From Candidatus Abyssobacteria bacterium SURF_17 (GTDB taxonomy: Bacteria; Abyssobacteria; SURF-5), in the NCBI GenBank assembly GCA_003598055.1, contig QZKI01000118.1, positions 1-50,813 on the forward strand: 50,813 nt of DNA, in the 5' to 3' direction. The translations under genes were made by a program, and so were the position numbers. Shown piece by piece: positions 24,663 through 33,043 of this stretch (positions are counted from its first letter, which is position 1; the number at the start of each line of letters is the position of its first letter). The notes beneath the pieces were generated by a model. The model saw only the letters and a program-made list of their open reading frames with translations. It had not been told where the DNA came from and ran no database searches.

Positions 24663-25931
24663 CTATGTGCTCCCGCTCAGAATGTACTCCACTATCTTAT
24701 CGGCTTCGTCTTTTCCTATCGGCGGCTTCGGCATTCTGGGAAGCTCCGGATTTACCTTCATGGGATTCAGAACAAACTCGACCATGTCTTGCTGCCGGCT
24801 GGCGTATTTCTCCGCCATGTAGTCCACTGACGGCCCGACAAGCTGGCGGTCGCGTGCATGACAGCTCGTGCAATAACGCTTGAAAAGCTCCTCCCCGCCC
24901 AGCGCCACCACGCCTTCGGGGGTATACGTTTGCAGAAAGGAAGCCAGAGACGCCTGATACTCACGCGTGCGTTGCTCGGCCACAAGATGCGGTTCGCGCA
25001 GCAAGTTCTCACGGACAACATGTCGCACCGTACTCATCAGCACGGCCACAACGCCAAGCAGAACGACCGATGCAACGATGGCCGCCCCGGAATTTTTCTG
25101 TAGCGCGCGAATGAGAGCGATGCAAACAGCCGCCACCAATGCCAATGCCGCGCCGAGGTGAATCAAGAGACTTATCGAGTAGGCTCCTTCAGGCAAGGTG
25201 ATGAAGTTGAGCGTCCCAAAGACGCCTTGGAGGAGCGTTGCCGCCAGCGCCCATGTGAGCCCCAGCCGCTGCGCGCGAAGGTAAAACGCATCGTCGGATC
25301 TGCGGCCCTGATACCAGAAGTATATCGCCGCGAAAAAGCCAATCATCGCGAACACGGCCACCATGAAATGAAGGTAGCGCGCAAGCACGTTCGGCAACAG
25401 CACGGCCTGAATGAAACCGCGTGTCGTTCCCCATCGATAGGGCAGCAACATCAGGTTGATGTTGGCCAGAAAAATGAGCGGCACGAATGCAAAGATGGCG
25501 CAGGCCAGCGCCCCAAATGACAGATGTACCATCGGACGGTCCGCAAGGGTATCCCATGAGTACTTGAAGACGTACAGAGCCAGGAATGCCACGATGACCA
25601 GCCAAATGATGGATAGAAAAGCGCCGACCGTCATCATATTCGCCGTGTACCAATAACGAGTGTATACAAGTCCTATCAAGAGAAGCGGCGCAACCCCCAA
25701 CACCACCGCCAGGCTCTTGTTCACCGTCACCGTGGAAAGCGTTTCCCTCGCGAGCCGTTCGTAAAAGGGATCGCCTTTACCGAGCGCCTTGAAAATGACA
25801 CTCCAGTACGCGCCGCCTACCATTAGCCCAACGAACAGGATGTGCACGATGAACGTGATGACAAGCAGTCCCTTGAGTACACCCTCAGGGCCTGGCAGCG
25901 GCAAGGGGATATCAATGGGGATGCCGGTCAT
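24663..25931 (-). CDS. Cytochrome bd subunit I-like membrane protein with C-terminal cytochrome c domain (second copy)
   Basis: A 422-residue protein with about eight membrane helices (residues about 18-300), carrying histidines 30, 136, 188 and 258 as possible haem b ligands. A periplasmic monohaem cytochrome c domain follows: CTSCH at 354-358, with Met400 (PRMPKPP) as the probable sixth ligand. The membrane part is a distant relative of CydA but has no Q-loop. Its start overlaps the stop of the similar upstream gene (ATGA, 25928-25931), and it lies three bases from actA. It could pass electrons between quinol, ACIII and a terminal acceptor. The haem c domain may stand in for the missing ActE. 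Function not established. Confidence 0.78.
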   Translation of the reverse strand: MTGIPIDIPLPLPGPEGVLKGLLVITFIVHILFVGLMVGGAYWSVIFKALGKGDPFYERLARETLSTVTVNKSLAVVLGVAPLLLIGLVYTRYWYTANMMTVGAFLSIIWLVIVAFLALYVFKYSWDTLADRPMVHLSFGALACAIFAFVPLIFLANINLMLLPYRWGTTRGFIQAVLLPNVLARYLHFMVAVFAMIGFFAAIYFWYQGRRSDDAFYLRAQRLGLTWALAATLLQGVFGTLNFITLPEGAYSISLLIHLGAALALVAAVCIALIRALQKNSGAAIVASVVLLGVVAVLMSTVRHVVRENLLREPHLVAEQRTREYQASLASFLQTYTPEGVVALGGEELFKRYCTSCHARDRQLVGPSVDYMAEKYASRQQDMVEFVLNPMKVNPELPRMPKPPIGKDEADKIVEYILSGST

Positions 25932-27232
25932 TTCTTCGTGGCTCCCTCGACCAGAAACTTTGCCAACGCCTCTTTCTCTTCCTGTGTGCCCGCAAATGGA
26001 GGCATGTATGGATGGGAATACTGAACGTTGTCGAGGAACTGCACAGTCGCCTCTTCACTCGAAAGAATGGCGCGTTTGTTGAATACTCCGTTAATCCCTC
26101 GATACGTGTGGCAGGTTGAACATTCGAGCCGGAAGAGCATGTGTCCCAATTCGGTCTCGCCTCCCCCCGGGTCAAGACCACGCCAGGCCCACGTCGAGTA
26201 TCGCATCGCTCCCACGCTCGACATAAAGGGCGCCTCGGCCTTCCCAATGCCGTTGCTATAAAGATAATCGCTAATGACATACGGTTTCCGCGCGAACTCA
26301 CGGACGCGCTCGAATTGGGCAACTGCGCATATCAGTATGAGAAACGGCGCCACCGACAGAACAGCAAATGTCCTTTGCATGAAATACAACACAAGCCCGA
26401 ACAGGAATAATCCTGCAACGACCACGAAGAAGAACGCCTGGCTCCACTGTGCATATTGAGTCAGTTGCAGCGTGACGAGCGCGACCGATATAAAGCTCTC
26501 CGCCCTGGCCGGCAAGACCTGATAGTACGCAAACGTGGCAAACAGATAAATGGGGCTTATCACCAACAGGAATGCGCCCGAGAATCGCAGGAACTCGCTG
26601 CGTACGTCACGGAATCCGCGCAGGCAGGCAAAGATGAACAGGCTGAACCCACACGCCAGGAGCGCCGAAAGCGCTGTCCTGCTAAAGAGTTGCGGAAGAT
26701 ACGTCGGGTTGAAGAATCCATCCCAGAAGGTTTGACTGTCCAGCCATTTACCCGGCGTGAGTTGGAAACCCAAAATTCCCACGATGATGACCAACGTCTG
26801 AAATGACGTCACGACGTATACAATCCCAAGCTTCAAATGAGCGCTCCTCGACATCCGATACCACGATAGATAGTAAACCGCTACAAGCCCTATTTCCGTT
26901 ACGAAAACAATCCATTCGACGAACCACGCCCAGAAGAATACCCTCAGAAGGGAACCGATTCCGACAGGGGAGAACATGTTGGTGGTGAACCAGATGCCAA
27001 CACCCGTGAGCGCGCCGACAGAAGTAGTCAGGATGAAAAACCAGCGCGCCACGCGATAGGCGAGCTCGTTCAACCGCTCATTCTTTTGCCGGATTGACTT
27101 GTACTCGAGCAGAACGAGAAAAAAGGAGCCTCCGACCGCGCAGCCGTGACTAATCAGAACATGGATGACGCCGACCAACGCGATGAGCATGCGGCCACCT
27201 ATCAGAGGTACTTCAACGGTCGGGAAATCCAA
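25928..27232 (-). CDS. Cytochrome bd subunit I-like membrane protein with C-terminal cytochrome c domain (first copy)
   Basis: A 434-residue protein with about nine membrane helices. IHVLISHG puts His24 and His29 in the first helix, and FFWAWFVEWIVFVTEIGL puts Glu106 and Glu113 in a position like the acidic pair of CydA. The haem c motif CSTCH is at 371-375 and Met410 (MPPF) may be its sixth ligand. The layout matches the next gene, so the two look like an ancient duplication. The start is a TTG at 27232 with GGAGG seven bases upstream. It is the first gene of the ACIII operon. Oxygen reduction is possible only if a second haem b or d site exists; otherwise it is a quinol:cytochrome module. 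Confidence 0.78.
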   Translation of the reverse strand: MDFPTVEVPLIGGRMLIALVGVIHVLISHGCAVGGSFFLVLLEYKSIRQKNERLNELAYRVARWFFILTTSVGALTGVGIWFTTNMFSPVGIGSLLRVFFWAWFVEWIVFVTEIGLVAVYYLSWYRMSRSAHLKLGIVYVVTSFQTLVIIVGILGFQLTPGKWLDSQTFWDGFFNPTYLPQLFSRTALSALLACGFSLFIFACLRGFRDVRSEFLRFSGAFLLVISPIYLFATFAYYQVLPARAESFISVALVTLQLTQYAQWSQAFFFVVVAGLFLFGLVLYFMQRTFAVLSVAPFLILICAVAQFERVREFARKPYVISDYLYSNGIGKAEAPFMSSVGAMRYSTWAWRGLDPGGGETELGHMLFRLECSTCHTYRGINGVFNKRAILSSEEATVQFLDNVQYSHPYMPPFAGTQEEKEALAKFLVEGATKK

Positions 27233-27370
27233 GGAAAGTCCTCCATCCTCCCAAAGGACCTGAAACTCCCAGGTGGTGGGGGCGAACCGCTTATTCTCAC
27301 CCGCATGCCCCAGAGAGGGATATCAACAAAGCCCCGCTGCTGTGAAAAGAAACTGCGTCACATTTCCATA

Positions 27371-27399
27371 ATTATAATCATGAGGGTGAAATGGCGCAA
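27371..27399 (-). promoter_or_regulatory. Candidate promoter of the respiratory (ACIII) operon
   Basis: On the minus strand TTGCGC (27399-27394), a 17-base spacer and a consensus TATAAT (27376-27371) are seen. Transcription would start near 27363, about 130 bases before the TTG start at 27232. The -35 box is weak, so an activator may be needed. It lies about 60 bases from the divergent promoter of the Mla operon. Confidence 0.45.
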
Positions 27400-27457
27400 T
27401 CCCCCAAGAAAACTCCCAGGTCAAATGCCGCCGCCCTTTGCGTGCCCCGCGCCTGTC

Positions 27458-27486
27458 TTGACAGCCCTCTGTCGCTGCGTTAAGAT
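27458..27486 (+). promoter_or_regulatory. Sigma-70-type promoter of the Mla/Mce operon
   Basis: TTGACA at 27458-27463 and TAAGAT at 27481-27486 are exactly 17 bases apart. The start point near 27493 leaves about 50 bases before the GTG at 27546. The 27233-27545 gap holds no gene besides these divergent signals. Confidence 0.75.
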
Positions 27487-27545
27487 ACTGTAAAGCGCGT
27501 GTTTCGACAAGCGGAGCGTGCGCATATGCACGTGGAGGTCCCGAA

Positions 27546-28292
27546 GTGATACAAGTCCGAAACCTCGTTTTTCAATACAACACCACCACGGTTCTCGACG
27601 ACCTTTCATTTTCCCTCAACAAGGATGAAACTACGGTCGTTATCGGGCGCAGTGGCGTCGGCAAAAGCACGCTCCTACGCTGCATTGTCGGGTTGGTCCG
27701 GCCCACATCGGGCAGCATCCTCGTCGAGGGCGCCGATATCACCGCCATAAGCGAAGAAGAGTTGAATCTCATTCGCCGCAATTTCGGGGTGTTGTTCCAG
27801 GGCGCCGCGCTTTTCAACTCCATGACTGTCAGCGAAAACGTTGCCTTCCCCTTGCGCCAGCACCGCAATTATGACAAGCAAAAGATCCGCGAGATAGTCC
27901 GGGAAAAACTCAGCCTCGTCGACCTCGAGGGCTGTGAAGACATGATGCCATCGGAACTAAGCGGCGGCATGAAGAAGCGGGCCGGTTTGGCCCGCGCGTT
28001 GGCGCTCGACCCCAAATGCATTTTCTTTGACGAACCCTTAGCGGGACTCGACCCCATAATTGCAGGCGACATCGACGAACTCATCTTGAAACTCAAGAAA
28101 GTGGCCGGCATGACTATGATGATCGTGACTCACGAGCTCCTGCATGGGTTCAGGGTGGCCGACAAAATCATCATGCTGCACGAAGGCAAGATAATCGCGA
28201 CAGGGAAACCAGCGGAAATTGTGGAAAGCGACGACGAATACGTGCAGCAATTCCTGCGCGGTCTGCCGGACATCAGATCAATATCAGGATGA
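27546..28292 (+). CDS. mlaF: ABC transporter ATPase, MlaF/Mce type
   Basis: A 248-residue ATP-binding subunit of an Mce/Mla phospholipid transporter. Walker A is GRSGVGKST (near residue 35), the signature is LSGGMKKRAGLARAL and Walker B is CIFFDEPLAGLDP. The basic GGMKKR variant of the ABC signature is typical of MlaF/MkL proteins. It should power lipid movement between the two membranes with the permease at 29845 and the MCE protein at 30678. The start is a GTG with GGAGG upstream. Its stop overlaps a downstream ATG (ATGA at 28289), although the next gene probably starts at 28376. Confidence 0.92.
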   Translation: MIQVRNLVFQYNTTTVLDDLSFSLNKDETTVVIGRSGVGKSTLLRCIVGLVRPTSGSILVEGADITAISEEELNLIRRNFGVLFQGAALFNSMTVSENVAFPLRQHRNYDKQKIREIVREKLSLVDLEGCEDMMPSELSGGMKKRAGLARALALDPKCIFFDEPLAGLDPIIAGDIDELILKLKKVAGMTMMIVTHELLHGFRVADKIIMLHEGKIIATGKPAEIVESDDEYVQQFLRGLPDIRSISG

Positions 28293-28375
28293 AAACCACC
28301 GTATCCGTCGCTCTCATGCAGGAAGAATTCTGTTTCCCGACAAACCATCCTGACGGCAGGTGCGGAAGGACATTC

Positions 28376-29803
28376 ATGAGGGCGTTGTCTCTTGCGCTCT
28401 TCCTCATGCTCATCCCTGCCATGGCCGTCTTTGCCGAAGACGTGGCCGAAGGTCTCACGCAAGAAGCCGTCGGTGAGGCGTCAGATGAAGAAACCAACCG
28501 CCAGTTCGGCCTGTGGCCATTCCTTTCCGTTGTGGAAACACCCACGTCACACGAGTTCTCGCTCAGGCCCTTCTACACCAGCCGCGAGTGGGCCAACGGC
28601 TCGGAAAAGAAAGTGCAGGCGCTTTGGCCGATATACCTGTACAAGCGATCAGAAGAGGATGTCACCATCCGCATTCTCCCCCTGTACACATTCTCACGAG
28701 ATGTATACAGATATGAAGATAGCTACGAATACGAGAGCGAATATATGCTCTTCCCACTCCTCTTCGGCGGCGATTCATCTGATGAGGGGGGCTATTTCGC
28801 CTTTTTCCCCTTCGGAGGCACTCTGAAAAATTTCCTGGGACGCGATGAAGTCAATTTCTTCCTGTTTCCGCTGTATTTGGACTATTCCAAAGACGAGCTT
28901 TACCAGCGGAACTACCTCTGGCCTGTACTGTCTTTTTCATCCGGCGGCGATTATAATGGATTCAGGCTGTGGCCGCTGTTCGGCCATTTCGAGAAGCGCG
29001 GCGAATACCGCAGGGAATTCGTTCTGTGGCCCTTTTATCATCGGCAACGATTTGACCTCAACAACGATACTCCGGGCGAGCGGATGCTGGTTCTCCCATT
29101 CTATGCGCGCGAGGACAGCCAGCGGAGAAGCTATCGCGCTTTCCTCTGGCCGTTTTTTACATATGAAAATAACTACGCCAAAAACTTCGAACAGCGCGAA
29201 ACTCCGTGGCCCTTTGTGGTCAGGACTCGGGGCGAACACATCCACAGAAACCAATTCTGGCCGCTCTACGGACACACTCAAACAGACGACACGCAGAAAG
29301 ATTTCGTGCTGTGGCCTTTCTGGCACCAACGCGTCTTTGAGCTGGAGGGTGACGCAAAGAGACATGAAAGGTTTCTCATGCCGTTCGTTTCATCCACGGC
29401 TGAAGTCTCTGAATCACAAGGGGTGCTGAAAAGCAAGTTCAAGCTGTGGCCGCTATTCCGGTCGCGAAAACACGACGACGGGACGACGGACTTCCGCATG
29501 TTCTCGCTGCTCTGGTTCGAGGATGAACAGGGATTCGAGTTCCAATACTCGCCTCTATGGACGATATATGAACGGGAAAGCAGGCCCGACGGCACAGGTC
29601 ATACCTATGCGCTCTGGCGGCTGTTCCGTCATGAGCGGTCTCCCGAAGGAGCCGAGACGCTTGTTCCGCTCCTTTTTTCCCATACGGAAAACACTGCATC
29701 GGACTCGGAGGAAACTGCAGTGCTCGGCGGGCTTTTCGGAACCAGTCGCGCGGGAGAGGAGCGTACGACGAGACTCTTGTATTTCATAGACATCCACCAC
29801 TGA
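28376..29803 (+). CDS. Exported protein with about 20 Leu-Trp-Pro-Phe-type repeats, in the Mla operon
   Basis: A 475-residue protein with a signal peptide (MRALSLALFLMLIPAMAVFA, cleavage likely after Ala20). The mature part is built of short units containing a hydrophobic-Trp/x-Pro-hydrophobic-hydrophobic core: LWPF, LWPI, LFPLL, FFPF, LWPV, LWPLF, PWPF, FWPLY, LWPFW, LMPF and so on. They recur every 18-30 residues with acidic, Arg-rich connecting turns, which suggests a regular beta-strand structure such as a barrel or solenoid. The start at 28376 has GGAAGGA upstream; the frame is open to 28289. It lies between the Mla ATPase and permease genes, so an outer-membrane or periplasmic part of that lipid-transport system is the best inference. 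I recognise no named family. Confidence 0.8.
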   Translation: MRALSLALFLMLIPAMAVFAEDVAEGLTQEAVGEASDEETNRQFGLWPFLSVVETPTSHEFSLRPFYTSREWANGSEKKVQALWPIYLYKRSEEDVTIRILPLYTFSRDVYRYEDSYEYESEYMLFPLLFGGDSSDEGGYFAFFPFGGTLKNFLGRDEVNFFLFPLYLDYSKDELYQRNYLWPVLSFSSGGDYNGFRLWPLFGHFEKRGEYRREFVLWPFYHRQRFDLNNDTPGERMLVLPFYAREDSQRRSYRAFLWPFFTYENNYAKNFEQRETPWPFVVRTRGEHIHRNQFWPLYGHTQTDDTQKDFVLWPFWHQRVFELEGDAKRHERFLMPFVSSTAEVSESQGVLKSKFKLWPLFRSRKHDDGTTDFRMFSLLWFEDEQGFEFQYSPLWTIYERESRPDGTGHTYALWRLFRHERSPEGAETLVPLLFSHTENTASDSEETAVLGGLFGTSRAGEERTTRLLYFIDIHH

Positions 29804-29844
29804 AGAGATGCAGGCCGGAGTTGAAGCTGTAGGAGAGGGAAACC

Positions 29845-30615
29845 ATGCGGAGATCCCTGGAATATCTTGGTGCGCGGCTCATTCGCTTCTTTGAGGCTAC
29901 CGGCGAGATTCTCATCCTGTTCGCACGGACCGTCTCATCATGCAGGAAGGCGATTCAAAACCGCCAAAATATCATGAAGCAGATGGCGTTTATGGGGGTC
30001 GGCACACTTCCAATAGCCTTGCTCATGGGTTTCTTCATCGGGATGGTGCTCGCACTGCAGACGGGATACCAACTGCTCCGGTTCAACCTCGAAGGCATCA
30101 TCGGCGCGATTGTCGGCCTGTCGCTTGCAAAGGAGCTCGGCCCCGTTCTCACCGGCTACCTCGTGGCCGGCCGGGTCGGTGCCGCGATAACCGCCGAAAT
30201 AGGAACCATGGAGATTTCTGAGGAAATCGACGCACTCCGTGTCATGGGCGTCGACCCGGTCTTCTACCTTTCCATGCCGCGCCTGATAGCGGCGGTGTTC
30301 ATGGTGCCCATCATCGTGATCTATGTGAATGCCATCGGCATCATCGGCGGAGCAATTATTTCCGCGACCTACGTCGGCGTCGGTATCCAAAGTTATTTCG
30401 ATAACCTCTTCGACTCACTCACATTCGACGAGGTTTTCCGCGGCCTCCTCAAGGCCATGTTCTTTGGAGGCATCGTTGCAACCATTGGATGTTACAAAGG
30501 CTTTAAGACAACCGGGGGAGCAGAGGGCGTGGGTGTCTATACCACGCAGTCGGTGGTGCTCTCGTTCATTCTGATTGTCGTGTTTGATTACTTCTTGTCG
30601 CGGTTGTTGTTATAA
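29845..30615 (+). CDS. mlaE: Mla/Mce-type ABC transporter permease (MlaE)
   Basis: A 256-residue inner-membrane permease. The MlaE signature is present: the FIGMVLALQTGYQL helix, the conserved LAKELGPVLTGYLVAGRVGAAITAEIGTMEISEEIDAL segment, and DPVFYLSMPRLIAA. About five membrane helices. It forms the membrane channel of the lipid transporter with the ATPase at 27546 and the MCE ring protein at 30678. GAGGGAAACC precedes the ATG. Length is normal for the family. No STAS-domain MlaB gene is seen in the operon. Confidence 0.94.
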   Translation: MRRSLEYLGARLIRFFEATGEILILFARTVSSCRKAIQNRQNIMKQMAFMGVGTLPIALLMGFFIGMVLALQTGYQLLRFNLEGIIGAIVGLSLAKELGPVLTGYLVAGRVGAAITAEIGTMEISEEIDALRVMGVDPVFYLSMPRLIAAVFMVPIIVIYVNAIGIIGGAIISATYVGVGIQSYFDNLFDSLTFDEVFRGLLKAMFFGGIVATIGCYKGFKTTGGAEGVGVYTTQSVVLSFILIVVFDYFLSRLLL

Positions 30616-30677
30616 AGTTTTCTCTCGGAACCACACGGTATCAGCCGAGCCGGTTTGAAAGGGAGGATCAAGGAATT

Positions 30678-31715
30678 ATGTCAAGAGAAATGAAAGTAGG
30701 GATATTCTTCATCCTCGGTATGGCGATCCTCGGCGTGTTGACCTTCTACGCCGGCGGATTCGAAGATTGGCTCAAAAAGCGGTATACGCTCCGCGCCTAC
30801 TTCGACAGAGTCGATGGACTCGCAAAAGAAGACAATGTCACGCTCGCTGGCGTCGAAGTCGGCGAGGTGAGAGATTTGAAAATCTCCGACAGCCGCGTTG
30901 AGGTCACTCTCATCATCGACGGTGATGCCGCCGTTCGCAAAGACTCCATCGCACGCATCGAGGCCGAAAGCCTGCTCGGCGGCAAATACGTTGCCGTCAC
31001 CGTAGGTTCGCCCGAATCTCCCCGCTTGAAAGACGGCGATGTCGTACAAACCGAGGAAGCGGGCGACCTCATGAAAATGCTCCAAAATGTGGCTGATGTC
31101 GCCGAGGACCTTCGCACGATGGTGAAAAACTTCAATGCAAATCAGGAGAAAATAGCGGCTCAGATTGACGACATCCTCGGCGAAAACCGCGAAAACATTC
31201 GCACCAGCTTCGAGTCCCTGTCACGGATCGTGACGGAAAACGAGGAAGGCATCAAAGAGACCATTGCCGCCCTCCGTGACGCTGCGCCGAAACTAAGGGA
31301 CACCATGGAAAGCGTCGATAACATCGCGAAAAAGATCGAACGCGGTGAGGGCACAATCGGCAAACTGGTCCAGGATGAGTCACTCTACAATGAAATGAAA
31401 GAACTCTCGGCCGGGTTGACCGAAGCATCGGCCACTGTCAACCGCATCCTCGGAGACAATGAGGAAGATATACGCGCAATGATCGCATCGCTCAAAAACG
31501 TCGCGCCCAAGCTGGAAAAGAGCATGGACCGAATTGATACTATCACCCAAAAAATCGAGAAAGGCGAGGGCACGCTCGGCAAACTTGTGCAAGACGATAC
31601 ATTGTATAAAGAGGCGACGCGCATGTTCAAGGAATCACGCCATGCCGCCGAGGACGTGCGCGAGCAAGTTCCCATTATCACGTTCACGAGCGTCATCTTT
31701 GCGGCGTTCCAATAA
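30678..31715 (+). CDS. mlaD: MCE-domain lipid-binding protein (MlaD-like) with duplicated coiled-coil tail
   Basis: A 345-residue protein with one N-terminal membrane helix (about residues 7-27), an MCE domain (about 37-125, RAYFDRVDGLAKEDNVTLAGVEVGEV), then a long charged helical tail. The tail contains a tandem duplication with a 73-residue period. GEGTIGKLVQDESLYNE (about 223-239) recurs as GEGTLGKLVQDDTLYKE (about 296-312), and the preceding APKL helices match too. The last residues (PIITFTSVIFAAFQ) are hydrophobic. MCE proteins form hexameric rings that channel lipids; the long tail could form a tunnel towards the outer membrane. It is last in the operon; GGGAGGATCAAGG lies upstream. Confidence 0.93.
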   Translation: MSREMKVGIFFILGMAILGVLTFYAGGFEDWLKKRYTLRAYFDRVDGLAKEDNVTLAGVEVGEVRDLKISDSRVEVTLIIDGDAAVRKDSIARIEAESLLGGKYVAVTVGSPESPRLKDGDVVQTEEAGDLMKMLQNVADVAEDLRTMVKNFNANQEKIAAQIDDILGENRENIRTSFESLSRIVTENEEGIKETIAALRDAAPKLRDTMESVDNIAKKIERGEGTIGKLVQDESLYNEMKELSAGLTEASATVNRILGDNEEDIRAMIASLKNVAPKLEKSMDRIDTITQKIEKGEGTLGKLVQDDTLYKEATRMFKESRHAAEDVREQVPIITFTSVIFAAFQ

Positions 31716-31730
31716 TGTAACCGGCAGTGT

Positions 31731-31828
31731 TCCGGGGACATAATACCTATGTTCTTATGCTATGCCGGGGCCAGAAAAGCGTTGTCCTTTCTGTTCCTCC
31801 CCAAGAAAACAGGTATTATGTCCCCGGA
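31731..31828. repeat. Palindromic element with perfect 18-bp arms
   Basis: TCCGGGGACATAATACCT (31731-31748) is perfectly inverted at 31811-31828, around a 62-base interior. It follows the MCE gene by 15 bases and could act as a hairpin at the operon end. The GGGGACA edge is shared in style with the other GGGACAG-type palindromes of this window, but the arms are distinct. Confidence 0.75.
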
Positions 31829-31916
31829 GTAAAGGAATAAACGGACATCGTCGTTTGCTGTTTCATCAAATGAGCCCTCTCGGACGCATTCCCCGCAACG
31901 TGAGGAGGTTATTTTT

Positions 31917-32882
31917 ATGGATACGTTGACTCAATCGGTCGTGAATAAGCTGCTGGACTGGGGGGCGGACCTGGTAGGAATCGCGCCCGTCGAGCGGTTC
32001 GCGAACGCGCCTGAGGGTCACAAGCCCACCGACTTTCTGCCCGAGTGCAAGTCAGTCATATCCATCGCGCTCCATATCTTTCAGGGGATGGCCGATGTGT
32101 GGGGCGAATATGACGAACCCGGCAAGAGCATCACGCCGTATCTCTTCTATGGATATGGGCTGACGAATCTCGAGAGTTCGCGCATCGTCAACCGCATGGC
32201 GAGACAACTCGAGTATCAGGGATACAAGACTCTCTGCTTCATGCCCACATGGATTTCCAGCTCTTACAAGTACTTTGACGAAATGCTCAACACGCACAAG
32301 GTGCGCGCCGAATTCTCGCATCGCCATGCTGCCGCCGCATCGGGAATCGTCGACCTTGGCTGGAACGGCCTCGGGCTCTCACCCGAATTCGGACCGATGC
32401 AGCGCTTCAACTCGATACTGACATCGGCCGAGCTTGAGCCTACGCCGTTATATAACGGGCCTGCTCTTTGCCGCCCGAAGGAATGCGGCATGAAATGCGT
32501 GCGCCTATGCCCCGCGAGCGCATTCTCGGAGACCGAGAGTCAATCACTGACCATCGACGGAAAAAAAATCACATATTCCACCCATGATAATATCCGATGC
32601 ATGTATGCAATTCTCGGCATGGTGAAAGGGTCCGGCGGCCGCACTGACCTACAAATCCCCGACGGCCCCGGACAGCCCATGCATTTCTATTCGGAATTGC
32701 ATGGAGATAGTATTCACATGTATGACCGGGGCATGCTGGACAACTGCTTCGGCATCATTTGCGGTGACTTCTGTGGCAAGTGCCTCCATAAGTGCCCATC
32801 CAGGAAGTTGACCGCGAAAGACATGAAAGAGTACGACCTCTCGAAGCGCCACAGCTCGGTCAACCGGGCGGCATTGGGCTGA
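31917..32882 (+). CDS. QueG-like 4Fe-4S cluster protein
   Basis: A 321-residue soluble protein of the epoxyqueuosine reductase (QueG)/reductive-dehalogenase-like iron-sulfur group. Cysteine motifs are CRPKECGMKCVRLCP (about residue 184) and CGDFCGKCLHKCP near the C-terminus. This gives a two-cluster ferredoxin layout, though the spacing differs from true QueG. The N-terminal part (DWGADLVGIAPVERF) matches the QueG-family opening. The tRNA-modifying role is not assured because many such stand-alone proteins are uncharacterised; a corrinoid partner is possible. GTGAGGAGG precedes the ATG. It is not clearly in an operon with its neighbours. Confidence 0.75.
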   Translation: MDTLTQSVVNKLLDWGADLVGIAPVERFANAPEGHKPTDFLPECKSVISIALHIFQGMADVWGEYDEPGKSITPYLFYGYGLTNLESSRIVNRMARQLEYQGYKTLCFMPTWISSSYKYFDEMLNTHKVRAEFSHRHAAAASGIVDLGWNGLGLSPEFGPMQRFNSILTSAELEPTPLYNGPALCRPKECGMKCVRLCPASAFSETESQSLTIDGKKITYSTHDNIRCMYAILGMVKGSGGRTDLQIPDGPGQPMHFYSELHGDSIHMYDRGMLDNCFGIICGDFCGKCLHKCPSRKLTAKDMKEYDLSKRHSSVNRAALG

Positions 32883-33043
32883 GATGCTTCGACCCTAAAT
32901 CATGTAACAATGCGATCTTCGGAGGAACTCTTCGATAATCGGGCTCCAACGTCCCGAAATCCGTAGGGGCGGCATTGCATAGTCGCCCATCTGGAGGGGT
33001 TCCGCGAAGTGCGGGATGGTCGCCCGTATTCGGCAAAGGCACT

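Noticed and set aside
27300-27360. Riboswitch-like sequence upstream of the respiratory operon
   Set aside because: No conserved core of a known riboswitch class could be matched, and the region also serves two divergent promoters.
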